NCBI RefSeq assembly: GCF_008831285.2
Contig: NC_045139.1
Span: 1,554,204 to 1,618,203, forward strand
Length of the DNA stretch: 64,000 nt
Direction: 5' to 3'
From: Nymphaea colorata
Taxonomy: Eukaryota > Streptophyta > Magnoliopsida > Nymphaeales > Nymphaeaceae
Of the stretch, positions 11,425-24,100 are shown piece after piece; positions within the stretch are counted from its first letter, which is position 1, and every line of letters begins with the position of its first letter. The notes beneath the pieces were generated by a model. The model worked only from the letters and a program-made list of their open reading frames with translations, did no database searches and had not been told where the DNA came from. The position numbers and the translations under genes are program-made.

Positions 11425-11496
11425 GACTGGAGGAGAGGGAGCAAAGCGAAGAGAAGTAAGTACCGGAGATGGGTTTCAGGCATCACATTTTTGGTC

Positions 11497-11504
11497 TATT
11501 TATA
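11497..11504 (-). promoter_or_regulatory. TATA box of the glycine-rich protein gene
   Basis: Minus-strand TATAAATA within CTATAAATAG, 73 bp upstream of the ATG at 11424. Transcription would start near 11470, giving a 5' UTR of about 45 nt. Confidence 0.75.
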
Positions 11505-12328
11505 GTGTTTAGCTTGATATCTCAGTAGAGAGAGCACTGAGAGAGAGAGAGAGAGTACAGTGGCAGTCCAGTATTGATTTTGTGTCGTACTCAACGTGAT
11601 CGTTTGATTTGCAGTAGTAAACTGTGGTGTGGCTTGTTGGTATGCTTCTATTAGTTTATAGGAATAATACGTGTATTATTAAGCTTATTCTCTTTCTCTA
11701 TTTGGTTGTCTGCTATTAATTTATAAGATAAGAATCTCTCTCCCTCTCTCTCACATGTGCAATTCTTTAAATAATAGGAACTTAGAAACTTTGCTAACAC
11801 GGATTAATTTATCGAGTTGCAGTTATTCAGTAGCGGCCGTGGTACTTATTGCGACACGGCCACAATGTCCAAACTTACTTTCTCTCACTCCCTGACTATT
11901 AACAGTTACAGGCTAACAAAAATAGCAATAATAATATATACAAATAATTGAGTTTATTGAAGCTGGACTTTGTGGTTTATCACTTCTCAAAAAGATCCAA
12001 TGAAACTGGAAAATTTTAAAAATGCTCTATTTTCAGAAAAAAACTTTATACAACAATGAAAGCAGAAAAAAAAAACAGCCAACAAGGGCGGAAATTAATT
12101 AAAGAACTATTGATCATTGTTCAGATTTAAGGAACTGAGAAGAAGTTGATTGTAAAACTTATTAAAGTAGTTAAATATAGTTAGTTAATAGTGCTTGCAT
12201 AATTAAAAAATAACATGTTTTTTAGTCAAATTAAAACAGAAATTAAGAATTTTATGTTTTCAAATGCATCTCTATATACTACCAAATTAGGTTGAAAGAA
12301 TTTGGATATATATATACATATAGGAAAA

Positions 12329-12566
12329 TTGAATGGTGACTCTAGTTTTTTAGAGTCACCCAAGCTATCTAATTTATACCATTCAATCTAACATGATGGA
12401 CAGATAAACAAAAATAAAGGAAAAAATGTTGTGGGTATTTTCATCATCTAATATTAGTTTACACATTTTCTTTCTGTTTTTCTCTCAACAATTCATGTAC
12501 TTTAGATGGACAATCTTGATTAGGTGGCTAGATGAGTCTAGATAACTAGAGTCATGGTTCACTCAC
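12329..12566. repeat. MITE-like inverted-repeat element A
   Basis: The ends are imperfect inverted repeats: TTGAATGGTGACTCTAG at 12329 and CTAGAGTCATGGTTCACTCA at 12547-12566. Just inside the left end lies a perfect 10-bp hairpin (GGTGACTCTA, 6-base loop, TAGAGTCACC; 12335-12360). Its interior resembles that of element B nearby. No target duplication was recognised. Confidence 0.55.
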
Positions 12567-12929
12567 TATAGAGCATATAAACATTGATTACATGCATATT
12601 GATCATATAAATGTGTAGATAAATTAGTTTCTCAAACAACTTCAATGTGCTAGCATTGGGGGAGCCAAAAAATTTTGGTCGGGACACTAATTCAAAAACT
12701 TCAATATCTATAGGAAATGAGTTCAAATAAGTCAAACTCATGTAACTTGAACGAGTCTGAGTTCAAGTTACACGAGCATTGACGTCCAATATCGTCCAAC
12801 TTACATCGCTCAAATAATACAATTAAAGGAGACAGACACGGGCAGACACACTTTTATGTTCTTCCTTGAATAAATAACTAACTTGATCGAGCAATATCGA
12901 ATGGAGAAATTGTTTAGTGTATGTGTATA

Positions 12930-13113
12930 AAAGTTCATAGTAGACACTTAGATTTAGATGGATAAAAAACAATATTTATCCCTTGATCTTTTATAAGATT
13001 GTCATCTAAGTATTATTTTACACTTTTTTGTTGCTTTTTCTCAACCACAAGTTTAGAAATGATCAAAGGAATGATTTTCTCTATCTAGCTACCATTTAAG
13101 TGTCTATAAGCTT
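12930..13113. repeat. MITE-like inverted-repeat element B
   Basis: Ends form an imperfect inverted repeat around TAGACACTTAGAT (about 12940) and ATTTAAGTGTCTATA (about 13094-13108). The interior CATCTAAGTATTATTTTACAC is like CATCTAATATTAGTTTACAC of element A, and a TTTTTCTC-AAC stretch follows in both. Confidence 0.55.
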
Positions 13114-14438
13114 ATCTTACAAGAGAGAGAGAGAGAGAGCCGATAAAATGGAAATGTATATCAAAATTTGAGGACAAAAAGTCCCTTAGATACAAAAATC
13201 AAGAAGTCTCTTAGTTACAGTAACAAACCGCAAGAGAGAAAGAAAGAGGATGATAGAGCAAGCCATGCTGTGGTGCTCATTGACTCAGACCTAATCCCCA
13301 AAACAAAATAATCAAACTTCAGATCATCACATGCAATACCTTTTGTTTACTATTTTCACTCCGCCCTGGCCATATGCTTTGTTCAACACAAACTCAGTTA
13401 ATGAAAATCAATGATCTGTCTAACTACTATAGATTATAAAAATATGGATCCACAGAAGTCAACCACAGGGATACATTTGTTAACTGACCGTGGATCTGAG
13501 ATCTGTAGTGATTTCTGAGTAACGCATATCTCGGATCTATAACCCTCTGTAAGAGAGTAGGTTCAAAACTGGTGAAAGAGTTCCTTACTAACAAATTCCA
13601 AATGTTTGTCAAAAAAACAAGTTTTAGATATTTTTTAAAAGTTTATATAATATGGAAGCTGGGTTTATGCATAATCCCGGCTTCTTATCTTGAGAATCCA
13701 AAGGTTAACCAAGAAACCGGCAAGAGTTTTTGTTAGCAAATAGTCCTTGAATCTTCTTTAATTAATTGCATCTACTTATTTATTTATTAATTTCCTGTAC
13801 CAAGATCGTGTTTGACATAGGTTAGTTAAACCATATCTTTTTTATTCGTCGGCTAATAGCATTAATTTCTCAACATATCGAAATTCGAATCCTGTAGTAT
13901 ATGTCTTCACTGACGTCGGTGACTATAGTACACCATGGCTTGCATCTTAGGTTAACATATTGATTAATTAGCATGTCATTTATATATAATAATAATAATA
14001 TTCATACTTAATCCATGGAGCTTCTATATAATTTTTAAAAATTGTCAGTACATAACAAGATGATTGGCTACTTCGATGGGCGCCATTGCCTCCCAAGTCA
14101 CACTGAGTTGGCCATGTGAAGTTTAAGTTATGATGATAATAATATAAGAGAAAATAGCGGTCGGTGTGATCCAATTGGATGGAAGCTGGACGGGATGCAG
14201 GACTCCTTGAATAATATTTTTCTTTCTACGGAATGAACAAGAATCTCAGTCAAAGAGGAAACCATGGAGGAAAAAAATGACTTCAAATTAAGGGTTATGT
14301 GCACATTTTTATGTATAAAAAATTATTTATTTGAGTGTATAATGACCAAAATATTTTTGAAAGAATCTAAAAAAAAGATAAAAACACTAGAAAATGTTAA
14401 AAGTTTAAAATGCATATTTTTTTATTCTAAAATACCCC

Positions 14439-14440
<2 letters not shown>

Positions 14441-14494
<54 letters not shown>
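14441..14494. repeat. (CT)n microsatellite
   Basis: About 27 uninterrupted CT repeats. Confidence 0.97.
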
Positions 14495-14498
<4 letters not shown>

Positions 14499-14662
14499 GC
14501 TTGTACACTCCTTTGCTTGCTATAGCCCATCTCATTCTCGATTGGACCTACCAACACGTGACTCAAATATTATTAAAGGATTGAGTGGTTGTATATAGAA
14601 CTTATTAAATAATCTATGCCCTCTTGTCGACCATAGTTAATGTGGGATTAGTAAGATATGCT

Positions 14663-15108
14663 TTGGGATGTCAATGAATCAGATTTAAATTGAATATATC
14701 CTTAATCATGTCTTTTTTTTTTCAAATATTCACGTAATTTTAATAAAGAAAAGTTGTAACCAAATCCGAATTTGAACTCCAATTTTACAATCTGAATTCG
14801 ATTTTTATATTTATATCTGAATCTGAATCCAAATTTTGAACCAGATTTTGCCAATTTTCAAAATTTGATTGCGTTAGATTCAGGATATTTGTCTAAAAAT
14901 AATTCGATCTGAATATGTATATGAATCCGATCGTATATTTATGTATATTTGAATCCAAATCCAAATCTGAATCCAATCGGATGCCATTTATTAAATCTGA
15001 ATATTTGATCTGATTTCTTAATCAAATATTATTTTTTTTTTCATATCCATTTTTTTGTTGATCGATTCAGTCGGATATCTAATTCAAATTGGGTAGTTTG
15101 ACAACTCA
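14663..15108 (-). repeat. hAT-like MITE, copy 1
   Basis: About 446 bp. It starts TTGGGATGTCAATGAATCAG and matches, along its length, the reverse complement of the element at 52075-52522 (for example AATATATCCTTAATCATGTC near 14692). The interior is made of degenerate GGATTCAGAT-type words. The right end TTTGACAACTC is decayed. Confidence 0.8.
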
Positions 15109-15292
15109 ACTCAAGCCGAGCTGGAGCTCAGACTGAATCAAACTGTTGATGAAAGGAGGACCAAGATTCAAGTGGTAAGCGGCCAATTGCGGATTCAAGT
15201 TGTGTGGCTTCAACTTCTTGTGTTAGCTGGAGCCATGATTTAGTTGAGGGGCACTTTGAGTCACGGACCAAGGCATGGCTTGGGCATTCCAT

Positions 15293-15490
15293 GCAGAGGC
15301 GGAGCCAAGGTAGGGCCCACATGGGTCTTTGCCCTATCTCAAAAAAAAAAATTAATTTACATGTAAATTTTAGAAAAAAACACTTGTTGTATATAAAAAA
15401 TTTAAAAAAAAAAAGATATTTCGGTTCTAATCAAAATTTAGAAACTATAATTCGGTCCTCCTCATTAAAAATATCTGGTTTGGAGCCCCT
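15293..15490 (+). repeat. AT-rich dispersed repeat, copy 1
   Basis: It begins GCAGAGGCGGAGCCAAGG and ends TTTGGAGCCCC. It shares TTACATGTAAATTTTA and a later CTATAATTCGG-like block with the inverted copy at 36244-36400, in the same order. Probably a non-coding transposon remnant; the superfamily is unknown. Confidence 0.6.
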
Positions 15491-18162
15491 AATCGCATAG
15501 ATTTTAAAGAGCTGGTGTGGTCTAACAAACATGTAGCGCGCGTATTTGGAATTTACTCAAGGTGAGGAAGCAAATGAAAATTGTCTAAAAATTGAATTCA
15601 ACCGATCTTGCAGAATCGTAAAAAGAAGTGGAGATGCTTGAGTTATGGTTTTAGGATTTTGGGCTTTTTCAGCAGTGTCGAATATCAATTTAATTATTTT
15701 TAAATCATCGTCATAAATACCTTTTTTGCATTTTAAACAGTGAGGTTTTCTCTTAGGCATATTACGGTGTAAAAAGACGAGAAAAAATTATACTAAAGTA
15801 AATTTTTTAAAATTAAAAAAATGTTAAACATTGGAGAAAATAAAGCAAATGAGAAACTAATAAGATAATATAAAAGAATTAGTAGACAAGCAACAAATAA
15901 AAATGAACACAAGCAATTTGCCATGAAAAAATCGTAAAAAATCCTAAAAAAAATAACTGGAAAAACATTATTTTTGTTTTGCGTTTTTAATTGTTTCGAT
16001 GTTTTTTCAAACAAATTGTGTTTTTTGCTGTTTTATGGATTGGTTTATTGTTCAATCTTAGCGTGCTTTTTTCTTTTTCTTTTTTTGAAAAAATGTGTTT
16101 TGTGATTATGGTTTAAACTATCCCTAGTCCAAACCATTCACATCAATATTAACCTAAAAAACATGTTAATTCTTGTTAACTTTAATTGTTCATAATCTTA
16201 AACCAATTTTTTGGTATTTTCCTAAATGTTATATATATATAACTTTTCATTTACAGCAATTTGCGTTGTTTGGTTCGGCATCTATAACTCTGAATCGGCC
16301 AACACGTGTCAGATTTTGAATGTTTGATGGGCTTATGGAATTTTTTTGCTGCGTGCGATTACGAAGATAGCTACGTATCATCGCGTCGCGACATAGACAT
16401 GAAGTATAGATCTGGTCAGGTCCCATGCCTGCTGGACATGGCCAAAGTAAAATCCCTGTGTAAAAGATTGCATGGCATGCTGAAGTTCTTTACATTTCTT
16501 CACGATTGAATAAGAATGAACAGATTTTACTTTTCTTTCATGAATGGATCAAGAGCATATTTCACAGCATATGCTCATTATCTGACCGATTAAAAAGGAA
16601 AAGATGATGATGTCAATCCCTATCAACGATCCGCTTTCTCATCCTTCTCTGTTTTAATGAACAAGCTCGCGTTATATAGACACCTACCAACATATACGGT
16701 TATTGGATTCTTGATCTTCTTCAACTTAATGGTGTTAATCAGGGGAAAATACCAGGAATAAAATTTCTGATCACGGTTTTTATTACAATCCAGGTGCATT
16801 TCCCTGCCACCCACCAACAGATTCAATCCATGCAGAATGAGATCTTAAACAAGTTATATAAAATTTAGACACTAAAATATGTTGTAGTCACAGATCAATG
16901 CCGCGAGACTTCATCCTGTTCAGCTTCTTCAAGGTCCGGTTAAGTTTATTCAACGTTTAACTGTATAGACGTGACCTCTACCGTTCGAAGCTCAAAATGC
17001 CACTCATGGATGGCTTCTATCCTGATTGATGAGTATGATATGAAAGGACCAAATATCCAACAATCTAAAATTTTTGAAATTTCAGATATAAAATCTTATC
17101 TAAGCATCAAATTGAACAAACTGGTATGAGTGAATTTAAGTTTCTAGTGTATGAAAGCATGCACCTGCTTGTGTGTTTAATCACATTGCACTCCATACTC
17201 ATCTAACTGAGGGAGATGAGCCAGGCAGTTCAAGCTCCACTGGACATGATACAAGCCGCACCAAATTCGAGCAGGTCACTACATTGGAAAACAAGAGTAA
17301 ATCAAATCTGGGAACCAGCCCCAGCCCATGATTTCTTGATAGGGAAAGCACTACAATAAAGCATCCCTTCTGTTGGGATGTACGCAAGATCTTCCGCAGA
17401 AAAAATATGTGATTATTGAGTTTCAACACTTTTATACCGGTGGCCAAGGCTTACTAGTGAAGTTTATGCTTCATAAAGCTTGGATCTTCCGACACATTCT
17501 TACATGCTTAATGATTCAGACTATAGGGGGCACATATGCATGTTTCATTGATCTGCTTCAAAAGGAAAACTGAAAAGATTTTGGCTTTCCTGAAATATGC
17601 TGATGCACCAATGAAGAAGAGTATTTGCCTTCCCGTGACATGCTGTAATTTATCACAAAGGCTACAACCAATGTGTTCAAATTGGACATATCACTCTCGC
17701 TTATGGATTGGATTGCTTTGCCAAATGAGGCAAGCTTTCTGTGTTATCACAAGATTAATTTGTTCATCATCCCATGATAAGAAAACGAAAGTTGAAGACA
17801 AAGATTACTTTCTGAAACAATTAGCAGCTTTCCTTTGTCGCCAAGAAAGAATAATACATAATATCCTGAGTGTTTCTCTAAGGGAGATTAAGCAAGTCAC
17901 TTAGAGAGCATTAATAAAACAAGAAGGTAACTATCATCCAACAGTAGAAATACTATGTGAATTGCTCTGAGAAAACCAAAAAAGCTTATCTTATATTTAA
18001 AAAAAAAAAAACAAAATTGTTCAGCATCCCATGATAATTTAATTTATGGCCCCATAGGACTAAAACACATGGGGCCTGCTAAGCTCCTGTACCAAAGGGA
18101 TGCACAACATCAAGGGTATGCGCTGATACTACAAGAATGTAGAGATGAAAAGCCACTATCAG

Positions 18163-21100
18163 TCAGAAAGTCTGAGGCAGGCCATCTTTTGGGTAGTTTC
18201 TTTGCCTTAAAGACATGCTACAATTGCTTCCAGGGTTCATTGACTCGTTCAAAGAAGCACCAACCTGTTCCAGACGCTTTCCGGTATATACATTGCCAGG
18301 TAGATGAGCTGGCATGGAAGCATCCAGAACATAAGCATTTCTCTCTGAGAAGTATCTTGTCTCCATTCTACAAGGAGGGAACATTTTACAGGAGGTAGCA
18401 CGATGGAGATAATCCGGAATGTTGAAGCTGTTAAATATTGCATCAGTCTCAGAATGATCCATGGTACTGACGGAGTATCTATCACTGTCTGTAGTAAAAG
18501 ATCCATCATCTGAGCTTGTGAATATAGAACTGCTATCACTCGATGTAACATCTGAAAAGTCCATGGTTAAAGATTTTGAATCTTTCCTAGATGGCAACAT
18601 ACGGTTGGAGGCTTCCCTCATGTGATAATCAACAGCTTTGCTAGTGCTACTGTTTTCCGTCTTTTCACTGCTTTTAGTATAGGGAGGTGGTGGCAGTTTC
18701 AGGTGCTTGTTCTGTGGAGGCTTTTCCACAGAGGTTCTGCAATAACTACCAGAAGCAGAAGAACGCAAGGCATTTGCTTTGCCTGTGTGAACCCTTGGAG
18801 GACGTGGACAAGATCTAATCCATATTCAGATAGAAGCAAATAAAATCAGCAAGCAAGAATTGCTTTTAAGTTTGTTGGAAAAAGAGGTAGAATGGGGAAG
18901 ACAATCTCAATACAGGATGGTTCCAAATTTTAAAAGTTCTCACCTCGCATAGAATAGGATGTAGGCCCCCTCAGACATAACCTGGCTAAGAGGCACCGGT
19001 TCAACCTGTGAACATTCAACTTTACGCAGTTGGTCATACAATCAATAGCAGGCAGAAGACGTCCACAGCATGCACCAGAGAGAGAGTATGAATTCAACTG
19101 GTGATGAGAGAAATTTCACATTAAAGTAACAAAACCTAAGACACACAAGTTTCTCAAAATCCTGTGATCAAAAGTATTTCCATCTCTTTGGAGCTCAGAT
19201 ACTAAAAGAGTGTACTAAAAGAAAACCAAATATTTTGCAGTGGCTATGTAAGCCAATGTCAGCTGCTAAAGCCTCCACAGTCCATTAGTTGACATGAAAA
19301 TATGCACATGCAAAGAGCATGACACAAACAAATCATTTGAGCATATTACTGTTGATTTTCGTGTTGTTTTTTTACCATGGGAAGTTTGTGAACTCCTTTA
19401 AGAGCATGCAGTCAGACAAGTAAAACTAAAACTCCAGACATATAAATAAAACTAAAACTCCAAACGTATGACAAGAAATTATGAGGAGATAAAATTACCA
19501 CTGTGTCATCAATCCTGTACCAAGAATCTTGCAGATCCTTCACATATGATACATAGTGCCCAGAAAATGAGGCATTTAGTGAATCCAAATGAACAACTAC
19601 ACCATAGAGCATGTAAAGAGGAGGACTATCACCGGTTCCTGTCATGAATGGAATCATGTCCAACATTGCTGGGAAAGTGATGCATTTAGTAATCTTGCCA
19701 TATTTCCCGGTCTGATTCAGAAAGCAGAAACTTCAGATTCATGAAGCAAAATGACTATAAGTGTATGCATACACACTTTCAGGTGAAATATACAAGAAGT
19801 ACCTGGAATCTTTTGAGAACAATAGTCAACACATTTGGTGCTTCATGAATGTTTAACTGCTTCCTCGCTCTCACATAAGTGGAACACCTTATATTATGAA
19901 AACAAAATCATAAAAATTAATGATGCAATGGAACTGTCTCAAAAACAATGTGATAAGAATTTTAAGATCATGCAAACAATTTAGAAGCTGACTCCAATGG
20001 CAACCCAGAACCGAGTGAAGGTGCTTAATGACAAGTCACACTTGGTTTTCCAAAATTTTTATGGCATCTCAGGTTTAACAGGATGAGCCTTGGTCAAATA
20101 TATATTGTCCTAAGCTCAGCAAATTGCAGCTTATTAAAATTTCTGTAAAGCACAATCATACCTTCCACACCGATACTTGTTCTCTCCATCCAAATCCTCA
20201 ATAGAAGTGAATTGAGCTAAGGCATCCTCCAAAGACTCAACCCAAGCCGGGATCTCCAATGTAAGATCCATGATGTTTTCATATCTTTCTGACTCATGTT
20301 GACAGTTTAAACACTTTACCTGACAATCATAATAAAAAGGCATGAAACTTTCATCAAGAGAAAATTCATAAACGTTACCAAGGGTAAAGACAAAACCTAA
20401 AGAAACAGGACCAAGAAATGACTTTCAACAATGTAACTAGATCACCTTTGATCTAAGACAACCACCAAAAGTCTGCTGAATGAATGTTGTCTCTTGCAAT
20501 CTGGTATCAATATTCTTCTCACCACCAAAACCAGAAAGGCATATGGATTGCATAGAAGCAATTAGAAGCCTGAACATAAACGACTATGTCACACACAAAA
20601 AACAGCTCTAGTAAAACAACTTGAATGAAAATGATGATCCATAATAGTTCTACGGAAGGGAAGAAGACAAACATGAAAACCAAAATTTTAGACAAGAAGA
20701 ACAGCCTGTTGACAGACAACTTATACCTCAAGAACTCGTGTGCATCTTCCTGACTTCCACTACCCATTCGACCACCAATTTGCAACTGTGAAAGGAGACC
20801 AAGTGGTGATAAAGGACCTCCATCTTCCCTAAGTTTTAATACATGCTGCTCCAGTTCACATGTAAGACACCAATCTCGCACACAACCTGCAAGGCCACAT
20901 TCAGATAACAAGCAACTGATACAAGTTTCTCCATTCATTCCTACCAGCAAGATAATCAAACAAAGCAAATTACAGTACATGTCCTTGAATGACATCTCTG
21001 AAGTAGATAAGTGATCAGGGGCTTTGTGTAGGTTAGGCACTGCAAAATGGCATTGGCATAGCAACTGCAAGGTACAGTATAATCACATAAGCAAACATTC

Positions 21101-24100
21101 GAAGAAAATGAACCAACTGATTTCGCTTATAATGCATGAAATATAAACTCAAAATAAGAAGGCATATCCGCCACTGAAGACCAACAGAGGAACTTCCAAC
21201 CAAAAATAGACAAACATATCGATTGCATGGACTTAGAAAATCAAGAAACTAAGGTAAGTAGTAAAATATCCCTTTAATAAGATTGCACGGTACCTGTTTC
21301 CACAATTCAAAAGCCCTCTGGGAGATAACTCCAGCCCATCATAATCAAAGAACTTGACAAAGTCTTCGTAGGGAAAAAGCATCTGCTAAATTGAAGAAAA
21401 TTAAATAGGTCCAATAAGACAGAAAAAGGAAGGACTGTCTTTCATATTCTCATACTTGCAAAAAAGTTAAGTAGTTAACCATATATACCTTACTCTTCTT
21501 TGAACAATCTTTATCTTCAGCAGAAGCACATAGAGGATGTTTGAGAGGTTTCCTTGGACTTGTCTTCTCATTCAGGTTCAAGGTGTCAGTGGTGCCTTTT
21601 GGAGAAGCAGTTATTGGCACAGACGCTTTGGAGATTTCTGCAAGAACACACAAGCAAAATCAGAAAGTTAAGAATTTCAAGATCTAAACATTGAAAATTC
21701 AAATATTATGTGGGTAGAAATTTAGACGATGAAGTGCCATCATCTATATAAATAAGTCAGTTTAGAAGTTGTGCCATGTTGCACCTTGTTGCAATACACG
21801 AACACAAAGTTCAAAAATCACCTGGAGTAAAATCCAAATTCCAACACATAATTATATACAATGATATTAATTGTTAATCTATTTTGATACTATATGTTTG
21901 TCAAGATCTTGTTTGTCTATGCATGCACTGTTTATTGATACAGCTATCATTTTTCTTAAGTGAAAATGCATGGAACTATTAGTACAAATGCATGGCAACA
22001 GTTGGCATCAGCATGTGGGAAAGCAGGTACCAACTTAGATGGGAATCAGTAGGTCCAGAACTATTTATGAGAAATAATTGCATGAAATAACCATATGCTT
22101 ATGAAACAGGAATTCACATAGAGTTTCTGATAGCATACTGGAATCCATAGTGATCCCGATCTTTTCTGCTTCTGCAATAGGGTACTTTCTGACATCTGAT
22201 TTCTGCACTAAATGTAACTTGGCTTCTGACATGTTTGAGGAACTCTCTGACACAGTTCTTCCCTTGCATGGCTGCTCCAGCTTGGAAGACTTCAATTCAC
22301 CATCTCTATCAAGAGATACAAGCAACTTTCTCTGGCCACTTGCAGAGTCAGAGGTCTTTTGACAGGTTGCCTGTCCAGTCCTTTTGGGTTGGTGGCTTTG
22401 TGATGATGATCTCTTAGATGTTGAAATCTCAGATGAACAACTAATCTCAGGGGGGCTTTGATTGCTTTGAGTACTTACTTTGGGAGAACCCTGTAAGGCA
22501 GTTTCTTTGATAGGCTTTTGAGGGACCATCTCAAGTAGGCGTTTGGTTTCTACTTTTCTGGAAGCTTCACAAGGACCATCTGTCAATGATGCAGAGGCAT
22601 CACAATTACGAACAGGTCCTGACTCTTTCTCAGGAGATGTTTTAATAGAATCACTAGCACTAGGTTTATCGGTGGTCCCAAGTGCAGATCTTGTCTTCAA
22701 ACATTCGCCGAGGTCAACTTCGCTGTTTGAAAGCCTTCTCTCCACATTTAATGGATGAGGCATATTAGTTGCAGCATCGGCAGTCGCATTAGAATGGCTT
22801 GTTCTTGTGGAAAAAACTGCATCTACCCTAGCACTCTTGATGTCAGATTTCAGGAAAACATCAGGAGGTGTCGTCACGGGGGATGGGGACCCTGATTTTG
22901 GTACACTACTTGTGAAGCTGATATCTAACTGTTGGCATTCATCTTTGTGCCCCTGCCTCCAGTGAACTATCTGGCACTTCCCAGAGCTGTCAACAAAACA
23001 TTGGAAAGTTTATTTTTGCTTAACATTGCAAAGTTTATTTTTGTTATGAATGCAAAATCCAACTCGTGCAGTCGAAAACAGCAGGAACAGCAACTTCAGG
23101 CTCAAGAAAAATCTCACACTAGTGCCAAAACTGCATCCATGCAAGTGTATATCGAAACATGGACATGTCAAGCACAGTACCACAACAACTAGGTGAAACG
23201 ATGACTTATAGCCATTAATGAGAAGTAAACCAAGCTGATTTAGCCAAACCAACAGAAATTAAAAATCTAAACAATATGATGGCTTTGCTAGTCGAAAACA
23301 TCCATACCACAATCTCAGGCAATGCAAAAGAATAAATAAGACTTTTCAGGTCTAAGGTTAAGAAATTTTTTAGTCCACCTCAATTCATGGACAAAATGGA
23401 ACAGACTATGTAACAAGATTTTCAAAGCAACGACACTACACACATATCATAGACATCTATGTGTTCCAAGATGAAGCATAGGATTATATATCAATGACTA
23501 TAAATTTATGGTTTGATGAATATATAATATTTGAATACCTTCTGCCTCACACAGGGTCCACTTTTTAGCACATCTCTATCAGATCAATAGAAGTGTTGCG
23601 GAAAAGTTAATACATCTTTCTCATAATTTTAGGTCGAAAAAAAAATCGACTACAAGGTAGTAAAACATCAAAAGGAGAATACTTTTAGTGTTGTATAAGG
23701 AAAATCAGTGGATCTCAGGACACCAATAACAGTTCCTTCTTCACAACAACTGGAGATTTCCAGTACTATGACCTTGTATAAAGGCAAACACACTGTCATA
23801 AAACTGGGACACAACTGAGTTATCTAATTTAATCTAATTAAATGGCTCATAGTGACGCATAGACAACACACTCAAAATGCACAGGCCTGCCTAGAGCTTT
23901 TGACCACATAGACAATACACTACAACAAGTACTGTTGTTATGGGAAACCAGTAAGTCAAACTTTTGATGAGTGCACCCATACCATATTTTACGCCTTCAG
24001 AAAACAAAAAAGCTATGACACACGGACACGGCTAAACTGCCCACGTACTTGTGTCGACACGTGGATGCAGACACGGGACACGGCTGGGAAACGCCAAAAA

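Larger units (their letters stand above)
11505..18162. other. Intergenic, AT-rich, with MITE-like repeats
   Basis: No supported gene. The stretch separates the glycine-rich protein gene from the 3' end of the ubiquitin protease gene. It holds two related inverted-repeat elements (12.33-12.57 and 12.93-13.11 kb), a (CT)n array, a full-length hAT-like MITE (14.66-15.11 kb) and an AT-rich dispersed repeat (15.29-15.49 kb). The part at about 16.9-18.1 kb may include the protease 3' UTR, but no poly(A) signal was placed. Open frames here are short and match no family I know. Confidence 0.6.

Noticed and set aside
17536-17904. 122-residue plus-strand open frame downstream of the ubiquitin protease gene
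   Set aside because: No recognisable domain, no promoter or splice context, and it lies where the 3' UTR or flank of the protease gene is expected.
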